A stretch of 64,000 nt of DNA from CAIQJJ01 sp049325275 (GCA_049325275.1 JBMOLU010000031.1:1-64000), one strand, 5' to 3'; shown: positions 26,526 to 35,319, counted from the stretch's first letter. Notes: generated from the letters alone by a model not told the origin. Numbers and translations: made by a program.

Positions 26526-27419
26526 ATGTTGTCTTCAAATATTTCTACCATTAACTTAAAAGATAACCGCATACTCGGTTACGCCGAATTCGGCGATCTG
26601 GAGGGGCATCCTGTCTTCTACTTCACCGGGGGCACAATTTCCGGCATCTTTGCCCAGGTTCTTCACCCGCTTGCGTTACAAGTGGGCGCGCGGCTGATCG
26701 CACCCGATCGCCCGGGCGTAGGTTGGTCCGGCTTTCAGCCCGGGCGCACGATCGGCGATTGGCCGAACGATGTGGTTGCGTTGGCGGATAGCTTGGGGAT
26801 TGGCCGCTTTGCCGTCGTCAGCGAGTCGGGTGGCGCTCCTTATGCCGCTGCCTGTGCACTCAAGATGCCGGAGCGTTTGACGGCAGCCGCCATCGTTTCC
26901 GGCATCAGCCCCTTCGATGCGCCGAACGCTTTTGAAGGAATGTCGATCGCAAATCGCTTCAGTGCATTGCTGATGCAGCGCGCGCCCTCCTGGCTGCTGA
27001 AGGCTTTTTACTGGCCGGTCGTGCGCATGTCGCGTCGCGACCCGGAGAAGCTTCACCCTCAACTGCGCCGGTCTGTGCGCGGAATGGCCGCCGTGGATCA
27101 AGCCATTGCGGCTGCGCCTGAGTTTCAACAAGCACTGCTGGCAGCTTTTTGTGCGGCCTTTCAGCAAGGGTCACGCGGCCCGGTCCTGGATATAAAACTT
27201 TGTGGCCAGCCGTGGGGGAGTTGGCTGCAAGACATCCATATGCCGGTGCAACTGTGGCACGGGGATGCCGATCGAAATGCGCCGGTTGCGATGGCGCGTT
27301 ATTTAGAAAGCAAAATCCCTCAATGCCGGGCCACGTTCTATGCCAACGAAGGTCACGTCTCGGTGATGGCCAATCATGGCCGCGAGATCTTCCAAAAGTT
27401 GGTGCTGGAAATCCCATAG
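26526..27419 (+). CDS. Alpha/beta hydrolase
   Basis: This 297-residue soluble hydrolase has nucleophile elbow SESGGAP (Ser101), where the usual first Gly of GxSxG is Ser. Supporting segments are APDRPGVGWSGF, an acid in WHGDADRNAPV (about 242) and His in NEGHVSVMA (about 277). The oxyanion region reads FTGGTISG in place of the common HGxxG. GAGG lies 5 nt before the ATG at 26526. It begins 13 nt after the pseudogene and is followed after 9 nt by another hydrolase, so the genes form a run on one transcript. Substrate unknown. Confidence 0.9.
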   Translation: MLSSNISTINLKDNRILGYAEFGDLEGHPVFYFTGGTISGIFAQVLHPLALQVGARLIAPDRPGVGWSGFQPGRTIGDWPNDVVALADSLGIGRFAVVSESGGAPYAAACALKMPERLTAAAIVSGISPFDAPNAFEGMSIANRFSALLMQRAPSWLLKAFYWPVVRMSRRDPEKLHPQLRRSVRGMAAVDQAIAAAPEFQQALLAAFCAAFQQGSRGPVLDIKLCGQPWGSWLQDIHMPVQLWHGDADRNAPVAMARYLESKIPQCRATFYANEGHVSVMANHGREIFQKLVLEIP

Positions 27420-27428
27420 GCAATTCGA

Positions 27429-28247
27429 ATGTCTCGATTTTTGATCGAAGAGTATTTAAGTATGCTGCCCCTGTTGGTAGAAGCCTACTGGGCCAACCGG
27501 CAAGCAATGCGCGGTGAGCCTGTCTCGTTTGGGCCTCATCCGCAGCAGGCTTTGCTGCTGTACGAGCCGCCTGCCGGCGTCGAACGCCAGGAGACAGCCA
27601 TCGTTTTCATCCACGGAGGTGGTTGGCAATCGGGGGCGCCGGCGCTGTTCCGCTTTATGGGTGATTTCTTTGCCCGCCGAGGCTTCCCGACTCTGCTGCT
27701 GGGCTATCGCCTTGCACCGAGTTTCAAATTTCCGGCGCAGCTGGATGATATCTATGCGGGTTGTGAAGCCGGGATTCTGGCTTTGCGCCAACGCAGTGTT
27801 GTGCCGACAAGGTGGGTCCTGGGTGGGCAATCGGCTGGCGCACAGCTGGCTGCCCTGGTTGCCTATGCAGACAGGATGCGTTGCGAAGCCTTGTTTGGCC
27901 GCCTGGCCGGATTGTTCTTGATCAGCGCTCCGGTGGATTTTTCTTTGTGTACCACGGGAGATGTTGCCCGGTTGCTTGCAAGTTTTACCGGCAACGAAGA
28001 CAACCATCGCCTCGCCGACCCCATGGGTTACTTGACGGGCGGCGAAACGTTGCCTGTTTTGCTGATACATGGGGATCGGGATGCGACCGTCGATCCGCAA
28101 AATAGCCTGGCCTTTGCTGCCAAAGTGGGTGCAGCGGCTCGAGTTTACCGGGCGGGTGGTTGGCATCATTCGGATCTGTCGAAGATTTTCCTGCGTCCTC
28201 ATTTGCCGGAGACCGCGGTTTTGATGGCCTGGCTCAAGACCCTCTGA
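27429..28247 (+). CDS. Alpha/beta hydrolase of the HSL/esterase type
   Basis: This 272-residue protein has the HSL-family oxyanion motif HGGGW (about 60-64), nucleophile elbow GQSAGAQ (Ser135), acid in HGDRDATVDP (about 215) and His in GGWHHSDL (about 242). The family hydrolyses esters of short to medium acyl chains or acts on acylated small molecules. The start is ATG 27429 with only a weak ribosome site, so coupling to the previous gene is likely. The next gene starts 11 nt after its stop with a good ribosome site (GAAGGAG) overlapping its 3' end. Confidence 0.92.
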   Translation: MSRFLIEEYLSMLPLLVEAYWANRQAMRGEPVSFGPHPQQALLLYEPPAGVERQETAIVFIHGGGWQSGAPALFRFMGDFFARRGFPTLLLGYRLAPSFKFPAQLDDIYAGCEAGILALRQRSVVPTRWVLGGQSAGAQLAALVAYADRMRCEALFGRLAGLFLISAPVDFSLCTTGDVARLLASFTGNEDNHRLADPMGYLTGGETLPVLLIHGDRDATVDPQNSLAFAAKVGAAARVYRAGGWHHSDLSKIFLRPHLPETAVLMAWLKTL

Positions 28248-28258
28248 AGGAGCTTTTC

Positions 28259-29140
28259 ATGGCGCAAAAATCGATTTACCGTACCGTTCAGGGTGAAGCT
28301 GAAGTTCATGCCCTTTACGATCGTCAACTGGCGCAGCTCGGCGTTGCGGTGGAGAGCCGCAGCGTGCCCACCCGTTTTGGCCTTACCCATGTCCTTGTCG
28401 CCGGGCCGCAGGAGGGCATGCCGCTGGTGATGCTGCACGGCGGTAACACGACCAACCCGGCGACCTTGGGTTGGATCCTTCCGCTGTTGGAGAAGTATCG
28501 CCTCTATGCTCCCGACACCATCGGCCACCCCGGCAAGAGCGATCCGGTGCGTCTCTCGCCGCGCGACAGCAGCTACGGGCAGTGGCTGGTGGATGTGCTG
28601 GACGGCTTTGGCCTGGCGCAGCCGGCTGTCATGGGGGGCTCGTACGGAGCGGGAATCTTGCTGAATATGGCTTCCTACGCACCGCAGCGAATTGCCAGGG
28701 CCGTTTTGTTGGTCCCGTCGGGGATCGTCTCGATCCCGCTGCGTACCATGTTGCTCGAACTGCTAGTGCCGTTGATGTTCTACAACCTGGCTCCCAGCCG
28801 GAAGCGCCTGGCGCAGGTCATGCGCCCGATGTTCGTTGGCGATCCGATCCCCGCAGATGTGTTAGAGACGACGGAACTGGTCTTTCGCCACGTGAAGATC
28901 GAACCAGAAATGCCCCGCAACGTAACGAAGGAAGAACTGGCTGCCTTCGAAGCGCCCGTGCTGGTGTTGGCCGCTGAGAAGGATCGACTGTTTCCGGCTC
29001 GCCTGGTAGTCCCGCGCGCCCGGCAAATCTTCACCAACCTGACGGCGGCCGAAGTCATTCCGGGCAGCCCGCACTTCATCTCTCCATCTTATCTCCCTAC
29101 CCTCAACCAGCGTGTGGATCGATTCTTACAAAACGCTTGA
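28259..29140 (+). CDS. Alpha/beta hydrolase
   Basis: This 293-residue hydrolase has oxyanion HGGNTTNPAT (about 60), APDTIGHPGKSD, nucleophile elbow GGSYGAG (Ser128), acid in AAEKDRLFPA (about 242) and His in GSPHFIS (about 272). The sequence up to the oxyanion loop includes an unusual lead of about 45 residues. ATG 28259 is preferred, preceded by GAAGGAG at 28246-28252; the frame is open upstream into the preceding gene. It is the third intact hydrolase in a row in this cluster. No substrate can be assigned. Confidence 0.9.
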   Translation: MAQKSIYRTVQGEAEVHALYDRQLAQLGVAVESRSVPTRFGLTHVLVAGPQEGMPLVMLHGGNTTNPATLGWILPLLEKYRLYAPDTIGHPGKSDPVRLSPRDSSYGQWLVDVLDGFGLAQPAVMGGSYGAGILLNMASYAPQRIARAVLLVPSGIVSIPLRTMLLELLVPLMFYNLAPSRKRLAQVMRPMFVGDPIPADVLETTELVFRHVKIEPEMPRNVTKEELAAFEAPVLVLAAEKDRLFPARLVVPRARQIFTNLTAAEVIPGSPHFISPSYLPTLNQRVDRFLQNA

Positions 29141-29168
29141 AGTCACCCGCAGAAAGGATGTATATGCG

Positions 29169-30317
29169 ATGAAACCCGTTCTTCCGGTAGGATTCCACCA
29201 GTTTAGCAAAAATAATTTTTTCAACTACCAACTGAACCGTTGGTATGCGCTGGGGTATACCCGGCTTGCGGATATTCAAGAAGCAGGCCGGCGGATCGTC
29301 ACGGTACAAGACTATAAACGTGAGTTTATCGGTCTGGCGCAGGTGGCCACGCGGGAGAATCGCCTCCAGAATGCAGCTTTTTACTACCGGGCGGCCGAAT
29401 TTCTCACCCGTCCCCAGGATGCCGATAAAGTGCCTCTCTACCAAAAGTTCCAGGATACCTTCTACGAAGGTTTCCGGGAAGAAAATATCCAACGCAATTC
29501 GATTCAATACAGTGATGGTTTTCTTTCTGCCATGCGTTTGAGTCCCGCCGGCGGGCAGCCCAAGAAGGGCACGGTGGTCATTCACGGCGGTTTTGATTCC
29601 TTTATCGAAGAATTCTTCTGCTTCTGGAAGTATTTTTCTGAAATTGGTTATGAAGTCATCGCGTTCGATGGGCCTGGCCAGGGCGCAACGCATCGCATCC
29701 ACGGCCTTGCCCACGACCACGATTGGGAGAAGCCTGTGGGGGCCGTGCTGGATCACTTTGGCCTGGATGATGTGACCCTCTTAGGGATTTCCTTTGGCGG
29801 TTACTGGTGTGTGCGTGCGGCGGCGTTCGAAAAACGCATCAAGCGGCTGATTGTCAACCCGCCGTTGTATGATCTGTTGGCGGAGCATCCGGCAATCGTT
29901 AAAAGCATGGTCTGGTCGATGATGCGCGCCGAACGATTCATGAACTGGTCGATCCGCTTCCGCATGCAAAGGTTCCCCATTATCGAGCACGTCGTCAACC
30001 AGTGCCTGTATATTAATAACAAACTGGATAGCGAACCGATCGCCGCAGCCCACTGGCTGCTGGCGATGAACGAAGCGCATTTGCATTCGGAACTGGTCGA
30101 TCAGGATGTACTGCTGCTTGCCGGTGAAAAAGACCGCTTTCAATCGGTTAAGCTTTACCATAAGCAAAAGGAAGCGTTGAAGAATGCCCGATCGATCACC
30201 GGGCGGGTTTTTACCAAAGCGGAACACGCTGAAAACCATTGCCAGATGGGCAACCTGGGTCTTGCCCTGAATGTGATGGGGCAGTGGCTCGATGAAAAAA
30301 CAAGAGGTGTATCATGA
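29169..30317 (+). CDS. Alpha/beta hydrolase with long N-terminal domain (FrsA-like layout)
   Basis: This 382-residue protein has a helical N-terminal domain of about 130 residues (KPVLPVGFHQFSKNNFFNYQ, EFIGLAQVATRENRLQNAAF). An alpha/beta hydrolase core follows: oxyanion HGGFDSF (about 142), AFDGPGQGATH, nucleophile elbow GISFGGYW (Ser208), acid in AGEKDRFQS and His in AEHAENHCQ. The layout recalls FrsA/2,6-dihydropseudooxynicotine-hydrolase-like enzymes with a helical cap before the core. AAAGGA precedes ATG 29169; nearby upstream starts are less likely. Its stop overlaps the start of the methyltransferase-like gene by ATGA (30314-30317), so the two are translationally coupled. Confidence 0.9.
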   Translation: MKPVLPVGFHQFSKNNFFNYQLNRWYALGYTRLADIQEAGRRIVTVQDYKREFIGLAQVATRENRLQNAAFYYRAAEFLTRPQDADKVPLYQKFQDTFYEGFREENIQRNSIQYSDGFLSAMRLSPAGGQPKKGTVVIHGGFDSFIEEFFCFWKYFSEIGYEVIAFDGPGQGATHRIHGLAHDHDWEKPVGAVLDHFGLDDVTLLGISFGGYWCVRAAAFEKRIKRLIVNPPLYDLLAEHPAIVKSMVWSMMRAERFMNWSIRFRMQRFPIIEHVVNQCLYINNKLDSEPIAAAHWLLAMNEAHLHSELVDQDVLLLAGEKDRFQSVKLYHKQKEALKNARSITGRVFTKAEHAENHCQMGNLGLALNVMGQWLDEKTRGVS

Positions 30318-31024
30318 AAAACAATCGAGTTGATTCGAGTGTCAAAACCGGCGCCCTGCGCTGGCTGCTGCGCGAAACGATCGGCAACCTGATCCTGATC
30401 GCCATCCTGTTTGGCATCGTGGGCCGTTGGGACTGGTGGAACGGCTGGGCGATGTCGGCCATCTACATCTTCTGGTCGCTTGGTACGGCTGTTTTAATTT
30501 TGCCGGTCAACCCGCAGTTGCTCGCCGAACGTGCCCGCCCGCAGCCTGGTGCGAAGCGGTGGGATGTTGTCATGGTGAGTTTGATGGGGGTGTTCGTGAT
30601 GATCACCTACTTTCTGGCGTGTTTGGATGTGCGTTTGGGTTGGTCGGCACCGTTTCCACTGTGGGCTCAAATCCTGGGTGTGGCCGTTGCCGCTTTCGGT
30701 TACGATGTCTTGATCGTGTGGTCGATGGTCGCCAACGCTTTCTTCACTGCTATCGTCCGCATTCAAGGTGAACGCAACCATGCGGTCGCTACGGGTGGCC
30801 CCTACCGCTTTGTGCGCCACCCCGGTTACGTTGGGGCGATCTTGTTTCACCTGGCCACGCCCTTCATGCTCAACTCGCGTTGGGCGCTGATCCCGGCGAT
30901 CCTGGTTGTAATCGTGTTTGTGGTGCGTACGGCTTTGGAAGATAGGACGCTGCAAGAAGAGTTACCTGGTTATCGGGAATACGCCCAGCGAGTTCGCTAC
31001 CGGCTTTTGCCGGGGATTTGGTAA
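30314..31024 (+). CDS. Isoprenylcysteine carboxyl methyltransferase-family membrane protein
   Basis: This 236-residue protein has five or six membrane helices. Near the C-terminus it has the ICMT/PEMT-like cofactor region: GPYRFVRHPGYVGAI (about 157-171) and EDRTLQEELPGYREYAQRV (about 206-225). Members methylate carboxylates or lipid-like acceptors with S-adenosylmethionine inside the membrane; in bacteria the substrates are mostly unknown. The ATGA overlap with the preceding hydrolase gene indicates tight co-expression, consistent with tailoring of one lipophilic compound by the cluster (inference). An inverted repeat begins at its stop codon. Confidence 0.9.
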   Translation: MKNNRVDSSVKTGALRWLLRETIGNLILIAILFGIVGRWDWWNGWAMSAIYIFWSLGTAVLILPVNPQLLAERARPQPGAKRWDVVMVSLMGVFVMITYFLACLDVRLGWSAPFPLWAQILGVAVAAFGYDVLIVWSMVANAFFTAIVRIQGERNHAVATGGPYRFVRHPGYVGAILFHLATPFMLNSRWALIPAILVVIVFVVRTALEDRTLQEELPGYREYAQRVRYRLLPGIW

Positions 31025-31079
31025 TCCGTGATGCGGGATGCGTAACCCTTTCCGATGCATTGAAATACGCATCACGGAT
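31024..31079. repeat. Inverted repeat, CCGTGATGCG type
   Basis: ATCCGTGATGCG (31024-31035) and CGCATCACGGAT (31068-31079) pair perfectly around a 32-nt loop. It begins on the last base of a stop codon. The core equals that of 25749-25793. Confidence 0.7.
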
Positions 31080-31176
31080 ATTGTCCTCGTTACCCGGGCA
31101 CGGCCGTTCGGCAGATGCGAATACAAAGCCGTGAGGCAGTCAGTGTGCCCGTTGAACTTCACTTTGGAGAGCCAAT

Positions 31177-31206
31177 TTGACAAAACGCTGTTCCCCTGAT
31201 TATGAT
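31177..31206 (+). promoter_or_regulatory. TTGACA / TATGAT promoter for the PAS-GAF kinase
   Basis: TTGACA (31177-31182), 18-nt spacer and TATGAT (31201-31206). Transcription would start near 31213, giving a leader of about 47 nt to the GTG start at 31260. Confidence 0.6.
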
Positions 31207-31259
31207 TAAGCAGATTTTACGGTAGATACGAAGTCCGCAAGGACGGAAAGCGGTCGTTT

Positions 31260-32942
31260 GTGAAACCGGGGAAGCAGGAAAAAAGCGTTCGAGGCTCTGA
31301 AAACGAAGCAGTTTTTCGAGGGCTTTTTAATCATGCTTCTGATGCGATGTTTTTGACGGACGAAGAGGGGCACATCGTCGCCTGGAATCGGGCGGCTGAA
31401 AGTTTGTTTTTCTTGGCGGCACAAGACGTATGTGGGAAGCTCATTACCGACGTCCAAAGAAGTTTGACAAAACCTATGCAAAAAGACACGGCTTCTTTGC
31501 TGGCATTTTCATGGGTCGACCTTCAGGCGGCGATGCGCAGCGGTGAACTTTCTGAACGGCACCGGCGGCTGGACGTGGCATTTTGCCGTCCCGATGGCAA
31601 AGTGATCTATTTGGAGCAGACGATTTTTTCTGTTCCGTGGGGAGATGAATACCGGTTGGCCGGAATCTATCGCGATATCACGGACGAGTACCTGGTCGTG
31701 CAGCGCGACCGCCGCCGCCGTGCCTTGCTAGAAAAGGTCCTTCAACTTGGCAAGGCCGTCAACCGGATCTCCAATTTGCAGCAGTGTTACCTTGAAATCT
31801 ATCAGGCCATCCAGCAGGGGTTGGGTTTCGATCGCGTGGGGCTGTTCACGTACGATCCAGTTTTGCAGCGCGTGCAAGGGATTATCGGCACCGAGCGTAC
31901 CGGTGGGGTGGGGGATAAATCATCGGTGGTTCAGTACGTTCAGGAAGGGGATAATTGGCACCAGCTCTTGTCCAATCCCAAGGGGCTTCATTTCGTAGAT
32001 AACTCTCAAACGACGGCGGATGTCGGCGATAATATGACGGGCGTCAAGGAAAATGTGGTTGTGGCTGCCTGGGCCGGCGAAGTTCCGGTCGGTTTCATTG
32101 GTGTCGATAACCTTTTGACCGATCGTCCGATCGCACCGGAACAGGTGGAAGCGTTGCAGTTCTTTGCCGGTTATGCCGGGTTAGCCATCCAAAACGCCCG
32201 CTGGAACGAGGAAATGGAGAAACGTGTGGCCGAACGTACGGCTGCTTTAGGAGAGGTCAACCGCGAACTGGAGTCGCTCTCTTATACGATCGCTCACGAC
32301 CTGCGCAGCCCATTGCGAGCGGTGGTTGCCTACAGCCGAATTTTACAGGATCCTCACACCGATGAGATGGGAGATGATGAAACCATCTTGCGAAAAATCC
32401 ATATCGAGGGCCAGCGCATGGGGCGCATGGTGGATGACTTCTTGTTCTTTTTGAATCTTGGGCGTACGCCGCTGGATATCCAGCTTGTTGATATGAACGT
32501 GTTGGTGCAGCGCGTCATCCAGGCGGTGCAGGCCAGGTCTCCCAGTTGCCCGGTTGCTTTCTCGGTCTTGCCGTTACCTCCATGCCGGGCCGATCCCTAC
32601 CTTGCATATCTGCTGTTGACCGAATTGATTGCCAACGCCGTCCAGTTTACGGCCGTTTGCCAGGAGCCACGCGTGGAAATCGGAACGATGATAAAAGGCA
32701 GAGAAACCTGCTACTATGTACGTGACAATGGTATTGGCTTCAATATGGACTATGTCGATAAGCTATACGGTGTCTTTGAGCGCTTGCATCACCCCGAAGC
32801 CTTTGGTGATACCGGTACAGGGATTGGCCTGGCGAATGTGCGGCGCATTCTTTCACGCCACAACGGGCACATCTGGGCCGAATCGGCAGAAGGCCAGGGG
32901 GCTACCTTTTGGTTTCGCCTGGGAACTGAAGGGGCCAGTTGA
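31260..32942 (+). CDS. PAS-GAF sensor histidine kinase
   Basis: This 560-residue cytoplasmic kinase has no membrane segments. A PAS domain (about 17-130) has FNHASDAMFLTDEEGHIVAWN. A GAF domain (about 165-330) has GLGFDRVGLFTYD and ALQFFAGYAGLAIQNA. The phosphoacceptor helix has His346 in IAHDLRSPLRAV. The ATPase domain has ELIANAVQFT, RDNGIGFNMDYVDKLYGVFERL and GTGIGLANVRRI. This layout resembles bacteriophytochrome-type and other soluble sensor kinases; no Cys typical of chromophore attachment was identified. GTG 31260 is the furthest upstream start with a plausible promoter behind it. No response regulator is adjacent. Its 3' end overlaps the convergent GT87 gene by 41 bp. Confidence 0.88.
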   Translation: MKPGKQEKSVRGSENEAVFRGLFNHASDAMFLTDEEGHIVAWNRAAESLFFLAAQDVCGKLITDVQRSLTKPMQKDTASLLAFSWVDLQAAMRSGELSERHRRLDVAFCRPDGKVIYLEQTIFSVPWGDEYRLAGIYRDITDEYLVVQRDRRRRALLEKVLQLGKAVNRISNLQQCYLEIYQAIQQGLGFDRVGLFTYDPVLQRVQGIIGTERTGGVGDKSSVVQYVQEGDNWHQLLSNPKGLHFVDNSQTTADVGDNMTGVKENVVVAAWAGEVPVGFIGVDNLLTDRPIAPEQVEALQFFAGYAGLAIQNARWNEEMEKRVAERTAALGEVNRELESLSYTIAHDLRSPLRAVVAYSRILQDPHTDEMGDDETILRKIHIEGQRMGRMVDDFLFFLNLGRTPLDIQLVDMNVLVQRVIQAVQARSPSCPVAFSVLPLPPCRADPYLAYLLLTELIANAVQFTAVCQEPRVEIGTMIKGRETCYYVRDNGIGFNMDYVDKLYGVFERLHHPEAFGDTGTGIGLANVRRILSRHNGHIWAESAEGQGATFWFRLGTEGAS

Positions 32943-34113
32943 TCTTTTGAGAACTCCAAAAGAGGATCAAGAAAACAGGCGATAACCACCAGTAGAAACC
33001 GGGAGGCTGAGTGGCCGCAATTACCACCCAGTTGACGATCAGGTAGGCCGACAGCAGGAATACTTTCTGCCACAGGCGGCCCGGGTAAACCAGGCTGACC
33101 GCGACCGGTATGAATGCAAACAAAGAAACCGTCTGGTCGAAGACCCAACCGTAGGCCGCCGTCATTACTGAAACGAGCACGCAGCGCGGCAGTTGTTCCA
33201 GCCAGTTCCAGGCAGGGCGTGTTTTGAGCCAGTAGCCCGTAAACCAGAGCATGCCGAGGATTGGGGCCACGAACTGCAACCACACGTGTTCTACACCCAG
33301 AAAATTCCTCAGTATGCCACCAAATGTAGGGGTGAAATGCTGCACGGGCGGGTAGTTTGCCACCGCATATTGATACTGGTGTAGTAATGCAGGGTTGGGC
33401 ACCCAGGCTACTGTCATCAGCAAGAGCAGGGCCATCCCGAAGCCTGCGAAAATTTGCCAACGTCGCTTTTCGATTCCCCAGAACAACAAGGCGATCAAAA
33501 AAATGTAGAGGAGGTGGGGTTTGACGGTGACCAAAGCCGCGCAGGCCCCTGCCAGCCAATCATTGCGGCGTTTTTCAAAGTAGCAGAAGCCAACGATGCC
33601 TGCCAAGAGTAAGGCGCTGATTTGTCCCAACTTCAGTACGTGAAGGGTTGGCCCAAAGGTGAAAGCTACAAGCCAGGCAACCCACCGTTGTTGGCGCGCC
33701 CCCCCATAGACATCCCATAACCAGGTGGCGCATCCCAGGACGACGATAACGTTCATTAAATACCAAAACAAGCGGCTGTTGGGGTAGGGGAGCAGGGCAA
33801 ACGGCATCGTGAGGGCCAGTGTCCAGGGGGGATTCCACATCATCAAGGGAGCGCCCTCGGCGCGGCCAATCTGTTTTTGAACGGCAGCAACTTGCTCCAT
33901 ACTGTATGGATTGCCGCCGTTCATATTCAGGCGGCTGGTTGCCCAGTATTCAACGTAATCGTCAGCGAGCAGCGTTTTGGGTGTGACGAACTGTGCTGCT
34001 TGTTGGTTTAATACCCACAATCCAAGCAACAAGGCGCACAACATCAAGGTGACCCGTATGGGCCGTGGCAGTTTTCCCGTGAAACGTGTGTAGCGTCCCA
34101 GTTCTCTACTCAT
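32902..34113 (-). CDS. GT87-like (DUF2029) polytopic glycosyltransferase
   Basis: This 403-residue membrane protein has about ten hydrophobic helices. After the first helix comes a luminal stretch with DDYVEYWATSRLNMNGGNPY, the DUF2029/GT87 hallmark in which an acidic pair near the membrane surface serves catalysis. These enzymes use polyprenyl-phosphate-linked sugars, typically mannose, to build cell-surface glycans. The ribosome site AAGGAGG precedes ATG 34113, which overlaps the end of the upstream vanZ-like gene by 8 bp, indicating coupling. Its 3' end runs 41 bp into the convergent kinase gene. Confidence 0.88.
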   Translation of the reverse strand: MSRELGRYTRFTGKLPRPIRVTLMLCALLLGLWVLNQQAAQFVTPKTLLADDYVEYWATSRLNMNGGNPYSMEQVAAVQKQIGRAEGAPLMMWNPPWTLALTMPFALLPYPNSRLFWYLMNVIVVLGCATWLWDVYGGARQQRWVAWLVAFTFGPTLHVLKLGQISALLLAGIVGFCYFEKRRNDWLAGACAALVTVKPHLLYIFLIALLFWGIEKRRWQIFAGFGMALLLLMTVAWVPNPALLHQYQYAVANYPPVQHFTPTFGGILRNFLGVEHVWLQFVAPILGMLWFTGYWLKTRPAWNWLEQLPRCVLVSVMTAAYGWVFDQTVSLFAFIPVAVSLVYPGRLWQKVFLLSAYLIVNWVVIAATQPPGFYWWLSPVFLILFWSSQKINWPLQFPGETKR

Positions 34114-34501
34114 GAAGAAACCTCCTTGTGTTTGCCCGTTTGAAGACACAGGTACACGCCACGCAACCTACTATCCCACCACTCAAATCCACAACCAGGT
34201 CATAAAGAGCCCCCTTCAACCAGAATGCCTGAACGCCGGCCTGAAAGCCCTCTTGCAGCAACCCGACGGCGAGAACGATCAGCAGCGCCTGTGCTGCGCT
34301 GCGTTTGTTTGGCGGCCAACGAAACGTCAGGAACAGTAAAACGGTCAGCCCGGCAAAAAGCGCCATGTGCATGATCACATGCATCCAATTCGGTGAGAAA
34401 ACGGTGTCGAATATACCGCGAAAACGGCTGAACTGCCGGAAGCCGGCGATGGGGAATAAAATCCCTATCAGCCATAGAGTCAGCCAAAGTTTGGCGCGCA
34501 T
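34106..34501 (-). CDS. VanZ-like membrane protein
   Basis: This 131-residue protein has four membrane helices in the order seen in VanZ-like proteins. The second half has LQEGFQ and the signature ALYDLVVDLSGGIVG. The VanZ family is best known from glycopeptide tolerance; most members, like this one, have no known function but often sit with surface-glycan genes. It overlaps the GT87 gene by 8 bp, so the pair is co-translated. The start has a TATAAT 6 nt upstream and no ribosome site, implying a leaderless message. Confidence 0.88.
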   Translation of the reverse strand: MRAKLWLTLWLIGILFPIAGFRQFSRFRGIFDTVFSPNWMHVIMHMALFAGLTVLLFLTFRWPPNKRSAAQALLIVLAVGLLQEGFQAGVQAFWLKGALYDLVVDLSGGIVGCVACTCVFKRANTRRFLHE

Positions 34502-34507
34502 AAGAAC

Positions 34508-34513
34508 ATTATA
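34508..34513 (-). promoter_or_regulatory. -10 box (TATAAT) of a likely leaderless promoter
   Basis: On the minus strand a perfect TATAAT is followed by 6 nt and the ATG of the vanZ-like gene (34501). The 22-bp gap after ccdA contains it. A -35 would lie inside ccdA and is not convincing. Confidence 0.55.
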
Positions 34514-34523
34514 GCGTATCCTT

Positions 34524-35201
34524 TCAAGACCAGTAGGCCAACAACAGCGCCCAGTTTTGCGCCAGGTCGTAAATTCCTACGGCCAGGAGCAGCAGCCCCC
34601 CAACCCGATTGATGGCGCGGGTATGTGTGGCGAACAAGCGGGTGAGTTGGCGTTGCAAGGCTCCCGAGAGCAAGGAAAGCACCAACAGCGGCGTGCCAAA
34701 GCCAAGCCCAAACCAGAAGAAAACACCCAGTTTTCCGATAGCCTCGCTTGCCGTCAGCGAGATGGCAAAGATTCCGACGACCAGCGGGCCTGAGCAGGGT
34801 AGGGCAATCGGCCCGTAGAGCAGGCCGTATAGAAAGGCATTTCCATATGGATGGGAAAACACCGGCACCTGTACCTGGGGCAGACTCTTGAAAGGATTGA
34901 TATTGAGCAGCAGCAAGACGCCCAGCAAGATGATGGCCGTATCTGCAATGGGGATAACTACCGAGAGCGCTTCGCCAACCGAAACGGACAGGAGCGCGAT
35001 CAGCAGGCCTAGTGCCAGCATCATCGTCAAAACCCCTGCCAGAACGAACACGCCCAGGAAGTAGCGCCCGCGGGAAGATCGCTTGCCCTGCGGTCCGCCG
35101 CTCAGGTAGGCGAGAAAACCCGGGTAAAGCGGCAGCACACAGGGGCTGGTGGTGGCCAACAGGCCAAGCGAAAAGGATGTAATCATGGTTTCAAGGTTCA
35201 T
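34524..35201 (-). CDS. ccdA: CcdA-type thiol-reducing membrane protein
   Basis: This 225-residue protein has six membrane helices. The two redox cysteines lie in TTSPCVLPLYP (helix 1) and ALPCSGPLV (helix 4), each flanked by prolines as in CcdA/DsbD-beta. It passes electrons from cytoplasmic thioredoxin across the membrane to an external thioredoxin-like protein. The natural partner is the TlpA-like lipoprotein encoded just upstream on the same strand (35320-36027). A hairpin between the two genes may lower read-through. ATG 35201 fits the family start (about six residues before helix 1). Confidence 0.92.
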   Translation of the reverse strand: MNLETMITSFSLGLLATTSPCVLPLYPGFLAYLSGGPQGKRSSRGRYFLGVFVLAGVLTMMLALGLLIALLSVSVGEALSVVIPIADTAIILLGVLLLLNINPFKSLPQVQVPVFSHPYGNAFLYGLLYGPIALPCSGPLVVGIFAISLTASEAIGKLGVFFWFGLGFGTPLLVLSLLSGALQRQLTRLFATHTRAINRVGGLLLLAVGIYDLAQNWALLLAYWS

Positions 35202-35227
35202 GGCGATCGAGTCTCGAAGGGGAAAAC

Positions 35228-35260
35228 TGCATTACAGGGCGGCTTGGGCCCTGTAATGCA
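35228..35260 (-). terminator. Hairpin between TlpA-like gene and ccdA
   Basis: TGCATTACAGGGC and GCCCTGTAATGCA (13-bp perfect stem, 7-nt loop) are followed on the minus strand by GTTTTCC. It may be a partial terminator or RNA-stabilising hairpin separating the two redox genes. Confidence 0.6.
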
Positions 35261-35319
35261 TGGCGGCCTGTGCACGGGTGCGTATTTTGCATCCTTCGCA
35301 ACAGCACTTTGGGCTTATT

